Positions 40,106-48,012 of a DNA stretch of 64,000 nt are shown here, one piece after another. The notes under the pieces are model-generated. The model did not search any database, was not told the origin of the DNA, and saw only the letters and a list, made by a program, of their open reading frames with translations. Location of the stretch: contig NZ_SULM01000011.1 of assembly GCF_005250615.1 (NCBI RefSeq), positions 124,001 through 188,000 of the forward strand. The letters are read 5' to 3'. The DNA is from Pseudomonas rhizoryzae. GTDB lineage: Bacteria; Pseudomonadota; Gammaproteobacteria; Pseudomonadales; Pseudomonadaceae. Both the position numbers and the translations under genes were made by a program. Every line of letters begins with the position of its first letter. Positions within the stretch are counted from its first letter, which is position 1.

Positions 40106-41608
40106 GTGACCCGCCCCGCGACCGTCAAGCCCGATAATTTCTTCCTGCTGATCTACCGAGCCCTGCGCCAGCGTCGTGTGCCGGTGGCCTTGCGCATCGT
40201 TTCTCACAGTCTGCTCCTGGTCGCTGCCGCTCTGGTGATCTATGCCGGCATCATGAGCGTGCAATTCCGCCATGCCATGCAGCAGCAGGCCGACGCCGTC
40301 GGCCAGAGCCTGGTGACCCAGACCGCCAATTCCGCCGCCGAATTGCTGGTGGCCAACGACAACCTCAGCCTCAACGTGCTGCTGAGCAACCTGGCGCGCA
40401 ATCCGCTGGTCGCCCATGCCGCGGTCTACAGCCCCGACAACCGGGTACTGGCCGAATCCGGCACCCGCCCGAGCCAGGGCCTGCTGACCGCCACCGACGG
40501 CATCTACAGCACGCCGATCCGCTTCCAGGACGTCACCGCCGGTCAGGTCCGCCTGGCGCTGGACATGAACCAGTTCCAGCAGCCGATGATGATCAGCCTG
40601 CAGAACATGGGCCTGCTCGGCCTCATCCTCCTGGCGCTCACGCTGATTCTCAGCCTGCGCCTGGGGCGCCAGCTGTCCATTCCGCTGCTGGAGCTGCGCG
40701 TCTGGCTACGGGATCCCGACGATCCGGCGCCGGGCGCCGGGCGCCTCGACGAACTGGGCGACCTCGCGCGCCAGCTGCAGAGCCGGCTGGTACCGCCCAA
40801 GCCGCCCAAGGTGGAAACCGCCGAAGACGACGATCCCTTCGCCGACGAGCAGGGCGGCCTCAGCGTCAAGCCGCCGCCCGCGCGCAAGGCCGCCAGCGCC
40901 AAGCCGGCCGCCCGCAAACCGGCAGCGCCGGCGCAGCCGGAGAGCGACGAGTTGGACGCCGATGCCTTCGCCGACCTGGTCCCCGACTCCTTCACCGAAC
41001 CGCCGGCCACTCCGGCTCCGGCGGTACCCACCGAGCCCGACATCGTCACCTCCGCCGTATTGGCCATCCAGCTCGGCGCTCAGGACCAGCTCAGCCGGCT
41101 GCCGCGCAGTCGCCTCGAACAGTTGCTCGAACGCTATCGCGACTGTCTGCAACAGGCTACCGAGCTCTACGACGGGGAATTGCACACCCTCAAGGACGGC
41201 GGTAGCCTGATCCTCTTCCACGAGCGCAGCGATGACGACGACTACCTGACCCGCGCCCTCTGCTGCGGCGAGATCATGCGTGCCCTGGGTCACGCCCTGC
41301 AGGTGGAAGTGGTCGGCAGCGGTGCAACCCTGCAGCTGCAGCTGGGTCTGACCCAAGGCGAACGACTCGCTGGCCTGGAGCTTGCCCAATTGCTGGACAA
41401 CACCACCGTACGCAATGCCCAGGCGCTGAGCCGCCACAGTCGCAATCTGCTGCTGGTCGAGCAGAGCATCGCCGAGGACGAACTGCTGCGTAAGCGCGCC
41501 CGTATCCGCACCATCGCCAGCCCGGCCGGTGCCAGCTGCGTGGAGCGCCTTCTGGAACCCTACTCCGCGACGCTGGAGCGTCATCTGGTCCGGCTCGAGG
41601 CGCGTTAA
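40106..41608 (+). CDS. Two-TM membrane protein with degenerate nucleotide-cyclase-like domain
   Basis: A 500-residue protein starting at GTG. TM1 (about 31-51) and TM2 (about 168-186) bracket a periplasmic domain (LVTQTANSAAELLVANDN...). A HAMP-like stretch (about 187-225) and a Lys/Pro/Ala-rich linker (about 228-310) lead to a C-terminal domain (about 312-440) whose order resembles class III cyclases: AVLAIQLGAQDQLSRLP, LLERYRDCLQQATELYDGELHTLKDGGSLILF. The metal-binding aspartates of active cyclases are not where expected, so it is probably non-catalytic. It follows serB divergently and precedes the MORN-peptidase gene by 21 bases. Function unknown. Confidence 0.7.
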   Translation: MTRPATVKPDNFFLLIYRALRQRRVPVALRIVSHSLLLVAAALVIYAGIMSVQFRHAMQQQADAVGQSLVTQTANSAAELLVANDNLSLNVLLSNLARNPLVAHAAVYSPDNRVLAESGTRPSQGLLTATDGIYSTPIRFQDVTAGQVRLALDMNQFQQPMMISLQNMGLLGLILLALTLILSLRLGRQLSIPLLELRVWLRDPDDPAPGAGRLDELGDLARQLQSRLVPPKPPKVETAEDDDPFADEQGGLSVKPPPARKAASAKPAARKPAAPAQPESDELDADAFADLVPDSFTEPPATPAPAVPTEPDIVTSAVLAIQLGAQDQLSRLPRSRLEQLLERYRDCLQQATELYDGELHTLKDGGSLILFHERSDDDDYLTRALCCGEIMRALGHALQVEVVGSGATLQLQLGLTQGERLAGLELAQLLDNTTVRNAQALSRHSRNLLLVEQSIAEDELLRKRARIRTIASPAGASCVERLLEPYSATLERHLVRLEAR

Positions 41609-41629
41609 AGCGCCTGCCGGACTCCACCT

Positions 41630-43168
41630 ATGCGCGCCCTCCTGCTCCGTCTCGCCTTCGCCGCTCTCCTGCTGGTGGCCTGTGCCATCCAGGCGGCGCC
41701 CAACGTGAGCACCGTGAGGCTGCCCGACGGCGGGATCTATACCGGCGAGATCGTCAGCGGCCTGCTCAACGGCAGTGGTCGCATCGAATGGCCCAACGGC
41801 AACTGGCTCAAGGGCCGCTTCAAGGACGGCCTGGCCGAGGGCCCTGGCGAACAGCAATTCGCCGACGGCACCTACTACCAGGGTACCTTCCGCCGCGGCC
41901 TCTATCATGGCCAGGGCAATCTGATCAGCAGTAGCGGCTGGGAATATCACGGCAGCTTCGTCAACGGTCGCATGCAGGGCCAGGGCTCCAAACTCGACAG
42001 CGACGGCACCCAGACCATCGGCACCTTCAACGACGGCCACCTCAATGGTGTCGGTCAATGGCAGGAACCGGGTGGCGATCGCTACGACGGCGAATTCGTC
42101 GACGACCAGTTCGAGGGGGCCGGCGTCTATCGCAGCGCTGGTGGCGATCTCTGGCGTGGCCGTTTCTCCGCTGGCGAGCTGACCGGCAACGGTGAATTCG
42201 TCGGCGAAGACGGCAGCCAGTACCACGGCGGCTTCCGTAACTGGAAATTCGACGGCCCGGGCGTGCTCACCAACAGCGATGGCAGCGTCTACCGCGGCAA
42301 TTTCGCCGATGGCGTCTATGCCGGCATGGGCGTGCTGACCCGCGCCGACGGCCAGGTGGAGCGGGGTCTCTGGGAAGGCGGCAAGCGCATCCGCGACGAC
42401 CAGGGCCAGTACATCGCCGATCCCCTGGAACTCACCCTGCTCGATGAAGGCAAGGTGCTGGACCAGGAACTGCAACAGGTCCCGGCCTCCACACCCGCCC
42501 CCGAACTCTACGGCCTGGTCCTGGCCGGCGATGGCAACCAGGGCGTGTTCCAGCGCGAAGCCAATTACGTCGCCAACTTCATGACCACTACCTGGGGCGC
42601 GCGCGACGTCATTCGCCTGATCAACGCCAAGAACTTCCGCAGCGATCATCCACTGGCCACCCGCGAGAATCTCTACCAGAGCATCCAGACCCTGGCTCAG
42701 CGCACCGGTCCGGAAGACCTCATCGTCCTCTACCTGACCAGCCACGGCTCGGCGGACCACCAATTGGTCCTCGACCAACCCGGACTGGATCTCTCCAGCC
42801 TGCCGGCCGCGGAACTCGGGCGCCTGCTCGCGCCCCTGCGCGGACGGGACAAGGTGATCATCATCTCCAGTTGCTACAGTGGCGGCTTCATCCCGCAACT
42901 GCAGGACGACCACACCATGGTGATCACCGCTTCCAAGGCTGATCGCACGTCCTTCGGCTGTACCGACGAAGCCGACTTCACCTATTTCGGCCGCGCCCTG
43001 TTCGGCGAAGCCTTCCAGCACACCGACGATCCCGAGCTGGCCTTCCAGCGCGCCCGCGAAACCGTCGCCGTACGCGAGAAGGCCGAGGGTTTCGATCCTT
43101 CCGAGCCCCAGATCTGGGCCCCACCCGCCGTGCTACAGAAATGGCGCGCCTGGCGCGCGAGTCGCTGA
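41630..43168 (+). CDS. Lipoprotein with MORN repeats and a C13-type cysteine peptidase domain
   Basis: A 512-residue exported protein. The signal sequence ends in a lipobox LLVAC with Cys18. About eight to ten MORN repeats (about 28-250; for example YTGEIVSGLLNGSGRIEWPN, YRGNFADGVYAGMGVL) are followed by a C13 (legumain/caspase-like) domain at about 290-490. Catalytic His372 is in LTSHGSADHQ and Cys415 in ISSCYSGGF; both are preceded by hydrophobic strands, as in the family. Position suggests a periplasmic peptidase at the membrane. Substrate unknown. It lies 21 bases after the degenerate cyclase-like gene and may share its operon. Confidence 0.85.
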   Translation: MRALLLRLAFAALLLVACAIQAAPNVSTVRLPDGGIYTGEIVSGLLNGSGRIEWPNGNWLKGRFKDGLAEGPGEQQFADGTYYQGTFRRGLYHGQGNLISSSGWEYHGSFVNGRMQGQGSKLDSDGTQTIGTFNDGHLNGVGQWQEPGGDRYDGEFVDDQFEGAGVYRSAGGDLWRGRFSAGELTGNGEFVGEDGSQYHGGFRNWKFDGPGVLTNSDGSVYRGNFADGVYAGMGVLTRADGQVERGLWEGGKRIRDDQGQYIADPLELTLLDEGKVLDQELQQVPASTPAPELYGLVLAGDGNQGVFQREANYVANFMTTTWGARDVIRLINAKNFRSDHPLATRENLYQSIQTLAQRTGPEDLIVLYLTSHGSADHQLVLDQPGLDLSSLPAAELGRLLAPLRGRDKVIIISSCYSGGFIPQLQDDHTMVITASKADRTSFGCTDEADFTYFGRALFGEAFQHTDDPELAFQRARETVAVREKAEGFDPSEPQIWAPPAVLQKWRAWRASR

Positions 43169-43257
43169 GTGCCACTCTTGCCAGTGACCCTGACGAACAA
43201 CCGGAACGCCTGCGGTCCAATTCGGCATGAGCGGCCGCCGCTACCTAGGAGAGCCCC

Positions 43258-43899
43258 GTGTACCTGACGCCCCAGCATGCCCTCATCGCCGGCGCCACTG
43301 GCCTGACCGGTGAACACCTGCTCGATCGCCTTCTCAACGAGCCGACGGTACCGCGAGTACTGGCACCGACGCGCCGCCCGCTGGCGGAACACGCTCGCCT
43401 GGACAATCCGGTCGGCGACCTCAACAGCCTGCTACCCACGCTGCAGGGCCCGCTGGACGTAGCCTTCTGCTGCCTGGGCACGACCCTGAAGCAGGCGGGG
43501 TCCGAAGCGGCCTTTCGCGCAGTGGACTTCGGCCTGCCATTGGCGGTGGGCCAACGTGCCCTGGAACTGGGTGCCCGCCACTACGTGGTAGTCAGCGCCA
43601 TCGGTGCCGATCCGCAGTCCTCGATCTTCTACAACAAGGTCAAGGGTGAGCTGGAAGAAGCCTTGCGTAGCCAAGGCTGGACACAATTGACCCTGGCGCG
43701 GCCCTCCCTGCTGATCGGTCAGCGCCAGGAAGAGCGGCTGGGCGAACGCCTCGCCGCGCCGCTGTCGCAATGGCTACCGGGCAAATGGCACGGCATCGAA
43801 GCCACGGTCCTCGCCCGCGCGCTCTGGCGCCTGGCCCTGGAAGAAGGCAAAGGGGTACGGGTGGTGGAGTCGGACGAATTGCGCAAGCTGGGACGTTAG
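43258..43899 (+). CDS. NAD(P)-binding Rossmann-fold oxidoreductase (NAD(P)H-binding/atypical SDR)
   Basis: A 213-residue protein starting at GTG after a TAGGAGAG ribosome binding site. The N-terminal dinucleotide motif is [15 protein letters not shown] (about 12-26), and [34 protein letters not shown] carries the atypical-SDR Tyr/Lys-type region. It resembles the HTATIP2/YbjT group of small NAD(P)H-binding proteins. Substrate unknown. Confidence 0.82.
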   Translation: MYLTPQHALIAGATGLTGEHLLDRLLNEPTVPRVLAPTRRPLAEHARLDNPVGDLNSLLPTLQGPLDVAFCCLGTTLKQAGSEAAFRAVDFGLPLAVGQRALELGARHYVVVSAIGADPQSSIFYNKVKGELEEALRSQGWTQLTLARPSLLIGQRQEERLGERLAAPLSQWLPGKWHGIEATVLARALWRLALEEGKGVRVVESDELRKLGR

Positions 43900-43940
43900 G
43901 GCTCGCGCGACGCCGCTGAGGCGAAACCACAGCCACGTAG

Positions 43941-44023
43941 GTTGGGTTGAGCACAGCGAAGCCCAACATTGCCTCGGGTGCCGGCAATGCTGGGCTTCGG
44001 CGATAGAGCCGTCTCAACCCAAC
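43941..44023. repeat. GTTGGGTTGAG/CTCAACCCAAC palindromic repeat
   Basis: Outer arms GTTGGGTTGAG (43941-43951) and CTCAACCCAAC (44013-44023) match perfectly. Inner arms CGAAGCCCAACATTGCC and GGCAATGCTGGGCTTCG pair with one mismatch. The element fills most of the 194-base gap between two convergent genes. The GTTGGGTTGAG...CCCAACA unit is a familiar dispersed repeat in proteobacteria. It could act as a terminator. Confidence 0.75.
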
Positions 44024-44093
44024 GCCCCATGGCCGCGATCCTCCCTGGAGACCCCAACTCCGATATCGCGAGCGCAACCAGGGCCCCTCGCTC

Positions 44094-45029
44094 CTACGCC
44101 GGCCTTGCCAGCACCATCTGATCGGCCTCCAGCACCAACCAATCATGCAGGGCGCGCAGCCGTGGATCAGCCAGGGCGCCCTGGGCATAGAGCAGCATGT
44201 ATCTCTTCTGCGCCGGCACCGAGCGGCCGAACGGCGGAATCACCAGCACGCCACGCGCCAGTTCGTCGGTAATCAGGGCGCGGCGGGCGATGGCCACGCC
44301 CATGCCGGCGATGGCCGCTTCGATGGTCAGATGATTGCGATTGAAGGTATGACCACGCCGCACGTCCAGCGCCGGCGCGCCGATGCTGGCGAGGTAGAAC
44401 TCCCACTCGGCGTATTCGTAGCTGCCGCGCCAGGCGGTGATGTCGTGCAGCAGCGGATAGAACTCCAGATCCTCCGCCCGCTCCAGCGGCGGCCGTCCTT
44501 GCAGCAGACCGGGTGCACAGACCGGAAAGATCTCCTCTTCCATCAACGGCGTCGAGGCCAGGCCCGGATAGCTGCCGTCGTTGAGGTCGATGGCCAGATC
44601 GAATTCACCCTCGCGCAGCGACCAACTGCTGTCTTCGGCCACCAGCCGCAATTGCAGGTCCGGAAAACGCTCCTGTAGCCGCGGCAGACGCGGCGTCAGC
44701 CATTTGCCGAGGAACGAGGGAATCGATCTGAGCCGCACCACCCCGCCGAATTGCCCGGCATTGAGCCGCCGCAACTCGGCGTCGATCAGTCCATAGGCTT
44801 GATTCAGGGTGGTCGCCAGCCGCTGCCCCTCGGCCGTCAGTTCCAGGCCGCGGGCCACGCGATGGAACAGCTTGAAGCCCAGGCGCTCTTCCAGCTGGCG
44901 CATCTGCTGACTGATGGCCCCAGGGGTCACATGCAGCTCTTCGGCGCAGCGGGTGAAGGACAGATGCCGGGCGGCGCAGGCGAAGACCTGCAGCCAGGCC
45001 TGGGTTTGGGCGTTGAGGATCCGGCTCAT
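44094..45029 (-). CDS. LysR-family regulator, DsdC/GcvA-like
   Basis: The 311-residue regulator has an N-terminal winged HTH (FTRCAEELHVTPGAISQQMRQLEERLGFKLFHR) and an effector domain starting at about 95. The HTH type and the LRSIPSFLGKWLTPRLPRLQERFP stretch resemble the DsdC/GcvA branch. It faces the L-serine dehydratase gene with 126 bases between, so serine-responsive control of sdaA is a reasonable inference. A signal that decides the operator is not obvious. Confidence 0.88.
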   Translation of the reverse strand: MSRILNAQTQAWLQVFACAARHLSFTRCAEELHVTPGAISQQMRQLEERLGFKLFHRVARGLELTAEGQRLATTLNQAYGLIDAELRRLNAGQFGGVVRLRSIPSFLGKWLTPRLPRLQERFPDLQLRLVAEDSSWSLREGEFDLAIDLNDGSYPGLASTPLMEEEIFPVCAPGLLQGRPPLERAEDLEFYPLLHDITAWRGSYEYAEWEFYLASIGAPALDVRRGHTFNRNHLTIEAAIAGMGVAIARRALITDELARGVLVIPPFGRSVPAQKRYMLLYAQGALADPRLRALHDWLVLEADQMVLARPA

Positions 45030-45155
45030 CGATGAGTTCCGCTAAAGGATCGCTTAGAAGCTTTCGTTTGTGCGAGAGGACGGCTAATCACCACTATGAG
45101 CCATCCGCCGGCACCCTGTCTGGCGCCCATTCAAGCTCACCTTGGAATTATCGTC

Positions 45156-46532
45156 ATGGCCATCAGCGTCTTCGACCTGTTCAAAATCGGCGTGGGTCCG
45201 TCCAGCTCCCATACCGTGGGACCGATGCGGGCCGGCGCCCTCTTCGCCCAGCGCCTGGTCGACGAAGGCCTGCTGGAGCAGGTCAAGCGCGTCGAGGTGC
45301 GCCTCTATGGCTCGCTGTCGGCCACCGGCGTGGGCCACGGCACCGATCGCGCCACCCTAATCGGGCTGATGGGCGAATGGCCGGATCGGGTCGATCCCGC
45401 CGCCGTCGAACCGCGCATCGAAGCCCTGCGCAACGAGCGCCAGCTACTGCTCGCCGGTACCCAGCCGATCCATTTCGATTGGCAGGAAGACATGTTGCTG
45501 CTGGACGAGAACCTGCCCTACCACCCCAATGCCATGACCCTGACCGCCTTCGGCGCCACCGGTGAAGTGGCCGAAGCCACCTATTACTCCATCGGCGGCG
45601 GCTTCGTGGTGGACGCCGAGCAGGCCGCCAGCGGCGTGCTCGACAGCGACACCACCGAATTGCCCTACGAATTCTCCAGCGGCGCCGAGCTGCTGCACCT
45701 GTGCCGTACCCATGGCCTGGGCGTAGCCGAGTTGATGCTGGCGAACGAGAAGAGCTGGCGCTCCGAGGAAGAGATCCGCAGTGGTCTGCTGCGCATCTGG
45801 AACGTCATGCGCGAGTGCGTCGATAACGGCCTGCGCAATGAAGGCATCCTGCCCGGCGGTCTCAAGGTCCGTCGGCGCGCCGCCCGCCTGCACCAGAGTC
45901 TGCAAGCCATCGGCAAGCCCAACGTCATCGGCTCCACTCTATCCGCCATGGAATGGGTCAATCTCTTCGCCCTGGCGGTGAACGAGGAGAACGCCGCCGG
46001 CGGGCGTATGGTCACCGCCCCCACCAATGGCGCGGCCGGCATCATCCCGGCGGTGCTGATGTACTACATGAAATTCAACCCGGACGCCTGCGACGACGAC
46101 GTGGTGCGCTTCATGCTCGCCGCTGCCGCCATCGGCATCCTGTGCAAGAAGAACGCCTCCATCTCCGGCGCCGAAGTGGGCTGCCAGGGCGAGGTCGGCT
46201 CAGCCTGCGCCATGGCCGCCGGCGGCCTGGCCGAGGTGCTGGGGGCAACCCCCGCGCAACTGGAAAACGCCGCCGAGATCGGCCTGGAGCACAACCTGGG
46301 CTTGACCTGCGACCCGGTGGGCGGCCTGGTGCAGGTGCCCTGCATCGAGCGCAATGCCATCGCCGCGGTGAAGGCGATCAACGCCGCCCAGATGGCGCTG
46401 CGGGGCGATGGCGAGCACTTCATCTCCCTCGACCAAGTGATCCGCACCATGAAGGAAACCGGCGCGGACATGCACGACAAATACAAGGAAACCTCCCGCG
46501 GCGGTCTGGCCGTGACCTTCGTGGAGTGTTGA
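45156..46532 (+). CDS. sdaA: L-serine ammonia-lyase (L-serine dehydratase)
   Basis: The 458-residue single-chain, oxygen-sensitive 4Fe-4S enzyme converts L-serine to pyruvate and ammonia. The beta-like N-terminal domain starts [20 protein letters not shown] and the alpha-like domain carries cluster cysteines in [25 protein letters not shown] and [25 protein letters not shown] is the catalytic-domain signature. I chose the start that gives the family N-terminus, rejecting 20 extra codons. It is divergent from a LysR regulator. Confidence 0.96.
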   Translation: MAISVFDLFKIGVGPSSSHTVGPMRAGALFAQRLVDEGLLEQVKRVEVRLYGSLSATGVGHGTDRATLIGLMGEWPDRVDPAAVEPRIEALRNERQLLLAGTQPIHFDWQEDMLLLDENLPYHPNAMTLTAFGATGEVAEATYYSIGGGFVVDAEQAASGVLDSDTTELPYEFSSGAELLHLCRTHGLGVAELMLANEKSWRSEEEIRSGLLRIWNVMRECVDNGLRNEGILPGGLKVRRRAARLHQSLQAIGKPNVIGSTLSAMEWVNLFALAVNEENAAGGRMVTAPTNGAAGIIPAVLMYYMKFNPDACDDDVVRFMLAAAAIGILCKKNASISGAEVGCQGEVGSACAMAAGGLAEVLGATPAQLENAAEIGLEHNLGLTCDPVGGLVQVPCIERNAIAAVKAINAAQMALRGDGEHFISLDQVIRTMKETGADMHDKYKETSRGGLAVTFVEC

Positions 46533-46539
46533 CGAAAGC

Positions 46540-46588
46540 TTGATCAGACCCTGGCGGCGTATATACTCAAATGTATATACGCCGCCAG
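46540..46588 (+). promoter_or_regulatory. vapBC promoter with perfect palindromic operator
   Basis: TTGATC (46540-46545), a 16-base spacer and TATACT (46562-46567) make a sigma-70 promoter. A perfect inverted repeat with 16-base arms, CTGGCGGCGTATATAC (46551-46566) and GTATATACGCCGCCAG (46573-46588), with a 6-base spacer, covers the -10 region. VapB antitoxins bind such sites and repress their own operon, so occupancy would block RNA polymerase. Confidence 0.85.
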
Positions 46589-46597
46589 GAGTCGCTC

Positions 46598-46822
46598 ATG
46601 GCCGAAGCCCGAGTTTTTAAATCCGGTAACAGTCAGGCCTTACGCCTACCAAAGGAATTTCGTTTCGAATCGGATCGGGTAGAAATCTTCCGCCGCGGCG
46701 ACGAGATCGTCCTGCGAGAGTTGCGGCCCAGCGCAGTCGACATCTTCGACACCCTGGCCGCGCTGTCGCTGTCGACGTTGGAACGGAAAGACAGTCCACC
46801 GCAGGTACGGGAAGAGCTCTGA
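46598..46822 (+). CDS. vapB: VapB-type antitoxin (AbrB/SpoVT fold)
   Basis: A 74-residue protein with an N-terminal AbrB-like DNA-binding domain (ARVFKSGNSQALRLPKEFRFESDRVEIFRRGDEIVLRE) and a C-terminal tail (about 50-74) that should thread over the VapC active site. The upstream ATG at 46571 lies in the operator and lacks a ribosome binding site, so the start at 46598 is preferred. TGATG overlaps vapC, so translation is coupled. Confidence 0.93.
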   Translation: MAEARVFKSGNSQALRLPKEFRFESDRVEIFRRGDEIVLRELRPSAVDIFDTLAALSLSTLERKDSPPQVREEL

Positions 46823-47235
46823 TGCCTGCCCGCTATCTGCTGGACACCAACATCTGCATCTATATCGCCAAGCATAATCCACCGCAGGTCCGCGAACGCT
46901 TCGCCCGACACGGGCGCGATGAACTGGCGATGTCTGTGATTACTTGGGGCGAACTCTGTCATGGTGCTGCCAAGAGTCAGCAGCCCGAACGCACGCAAGC
47001 GATCCTGGAGCAACTGCGACAGCAGATCGCCGTGCTCGAGCTGGATGCGGATTGCGCCGAACACTATGGCGCCATCCGTGCCGAGCTGGAGCGTCAGGGC
47101 AAGATCATCGGCAATAACGATCTGTGGATCGCCGCCCATGCCCGCGCCCAAGGGCTGATCCTGGTAAGCGACAACCTGCGCGAATTCAGCAGGGTTGATG
47201 GCCTGGCCTGTGAAAACTGGACAGAAGCCTGCTGA
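46822..47235 (+). CDS. vapC: VapC-type PIN-domain ribonuclease toxin
   Basis: The 137-residue PIN toxin has the expected acidic residues: LLDTNICIYI (Asp), VITWGELCHGA (Glu), and NNDLWIAAHARAQG (Asp), followed by LVSDNLREFSRVDGL. VapC toxins usually cleave initiator tRNA or other RNA and are blocked by VapB. It overlaps vapB by one base. Confidence 0.93.
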   Translation: MPARYLLDTNICIYIAKHNPPQVRERFARHGRDELAMSVITWGELCHGAAKSQQPERTQAILEQLRQQIAVLELDADCAEHYGAIRAELERQGKIIGNNDLWIAAHARAQGLILVSDNLREFSRVDGLACENWTEAC

Positions 47236-47274
47236 GACGGCACGGTTGGCTCTTTCCCTACCTTAGGCAGCGCT

Positions 47275-47751
47275 ATGAGCCTCGACTCTGTCCGCCAGCA
47301 CCTCGCCCGCATCGCGCCTGATCTCAAGATCCTCGAGGCCACCACCAGTACCGCGACCGTCACCCTGGCCGCCGCCGCCCATGGCGTGGAGCCGGGGCGG
47401 ATCGCCAAGACCCTGGGACTGAAAGTCGGGGAGCAGCAGTTACTGCTGGTCGCCCGCGGCGATGCCCGGCTGGACAATCGCAAGCTCAAGGCCGCCTTCG
47501 GCGGCAAGGCCAAGCTGCTCGATGCCGCCACCGTGGAAGGGCTTACCGGGCACCCGGTCGGCGGTGTCTGCCCGTTCGGGCTGGCCACGCCGCTGCCGGT
47601 CTATTGCGACGAGTCGCTGAAGGCCTTCGACGAGGTGCTACCGGCCGCGGGCGCCATCCATAGCGCCGTGCGCCTTACTCCGGAGCGGCTGGCCGAACTC
47701 AGCGAGGCGCGCTGGGTGGATGTCTGCGAACTGGGCGATCAGCGCAGCTGA
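47275..47751 (+). CDS. YbaK/EbsC-family aminoacyl-tRNA deacylase
   Basis: A 158-residue single-domain protein of the YbaK/ProX group, which hydrolyses mischarged aminoacyl-tRNAs in trans. GVEPGRIAKTLGLKVGEQ, ARGDARLDNRKLKAAFGGKAKLL and GHPVGGVCPFGLATPLPVYCDES are the family motifs. Which mischarged tRNA it edits is not clear. Its 3' end overlaps a convergent small gene by 13 bases. Confidence 0.9.
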   Translation: MSLDSVRQHLARIAPDLKILEATTSTATVTLAAAAHGVEPGRIAKTLGLKVGEQQLLLVARGDARLDNRKLKAAFGGKAKLLDAATVEGLTGHPVGGVCPFGLATPLPVYCDESLKAFDEVLPAAGAIHSAVRLTPERLAELSEARWVDVCELGDQRS

Positions 47752-47867
47752 TCGTTCTTCTCCACGTCGCGGCGATCCTTGTTCAGCACAACGCAGGCGT
47801 AGTAGCCGCCGCCGAGCAGAATAAGGGCCAGCAGGCTGAAAAGAATCATGAAGATGCCATCGTCCAT
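47739..47867 (-). CDS. Small single-pass membrane protein (42 residues)
   Basis: A short frame on the minus strand encodes MDDGIFMILFSLLALILLGG..., one hydrophobic helix at about 5-28 (ending YYACVVL), then a hydrophilic, charged tail with Lys/Asp/Arg. A near-perfect Shine-Dalgarno GGAGG lies 6 bases before the ATG (minus strand CACGGAGGCAGCCATG), which is the main evidence that it is translated. I do not recognise the family. It is convergent with the YbaK gene, overlapping by 13 bases, and 145 bases from the MocR gene start. Confidence 0.68.
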   Translation of the reverse strand: MDDGIFMILFSLLALILLGGGYYACVVLNKDRRDVEKNDQLR

Positions 47868-48012
47868 GGCTGCCTCCGTGGGATGCCAAAAGGGATGGGG
47901 TACAGCCTATTCCTAAGACAGCAATCTTCACAGCAGCAGGTAACCCCCGGAAAAACCGGATCAGATGGAGCCAGCCTGGCTATAGTGACGGTCTCCCCTG
48001 CCCTGGCCTTGC

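Noticed and set aside
40706-43021. A 771-codon open frame on the minus strand opposite the cyclase-like and MORN-peptidase genes
   Set aside because: It is a shadow of the MORN repeats and the upstream gene: repetitive Val/Ala/Gly sequence with no ribosome binding site or domain.
43941-44023. The GTTGGGTTGAG repeat as a new element
   Set aside because: The same GTTGGGTTGAG...CCCAACA unit is a familiar dispersed repeat in proteobacterial genomes.
45030-45155. A LysR T-N11-A operator between the regulator and sdaA
   Set aside because: Several loose matches occur, but none has clear dyad symmetry, so no site is reported.
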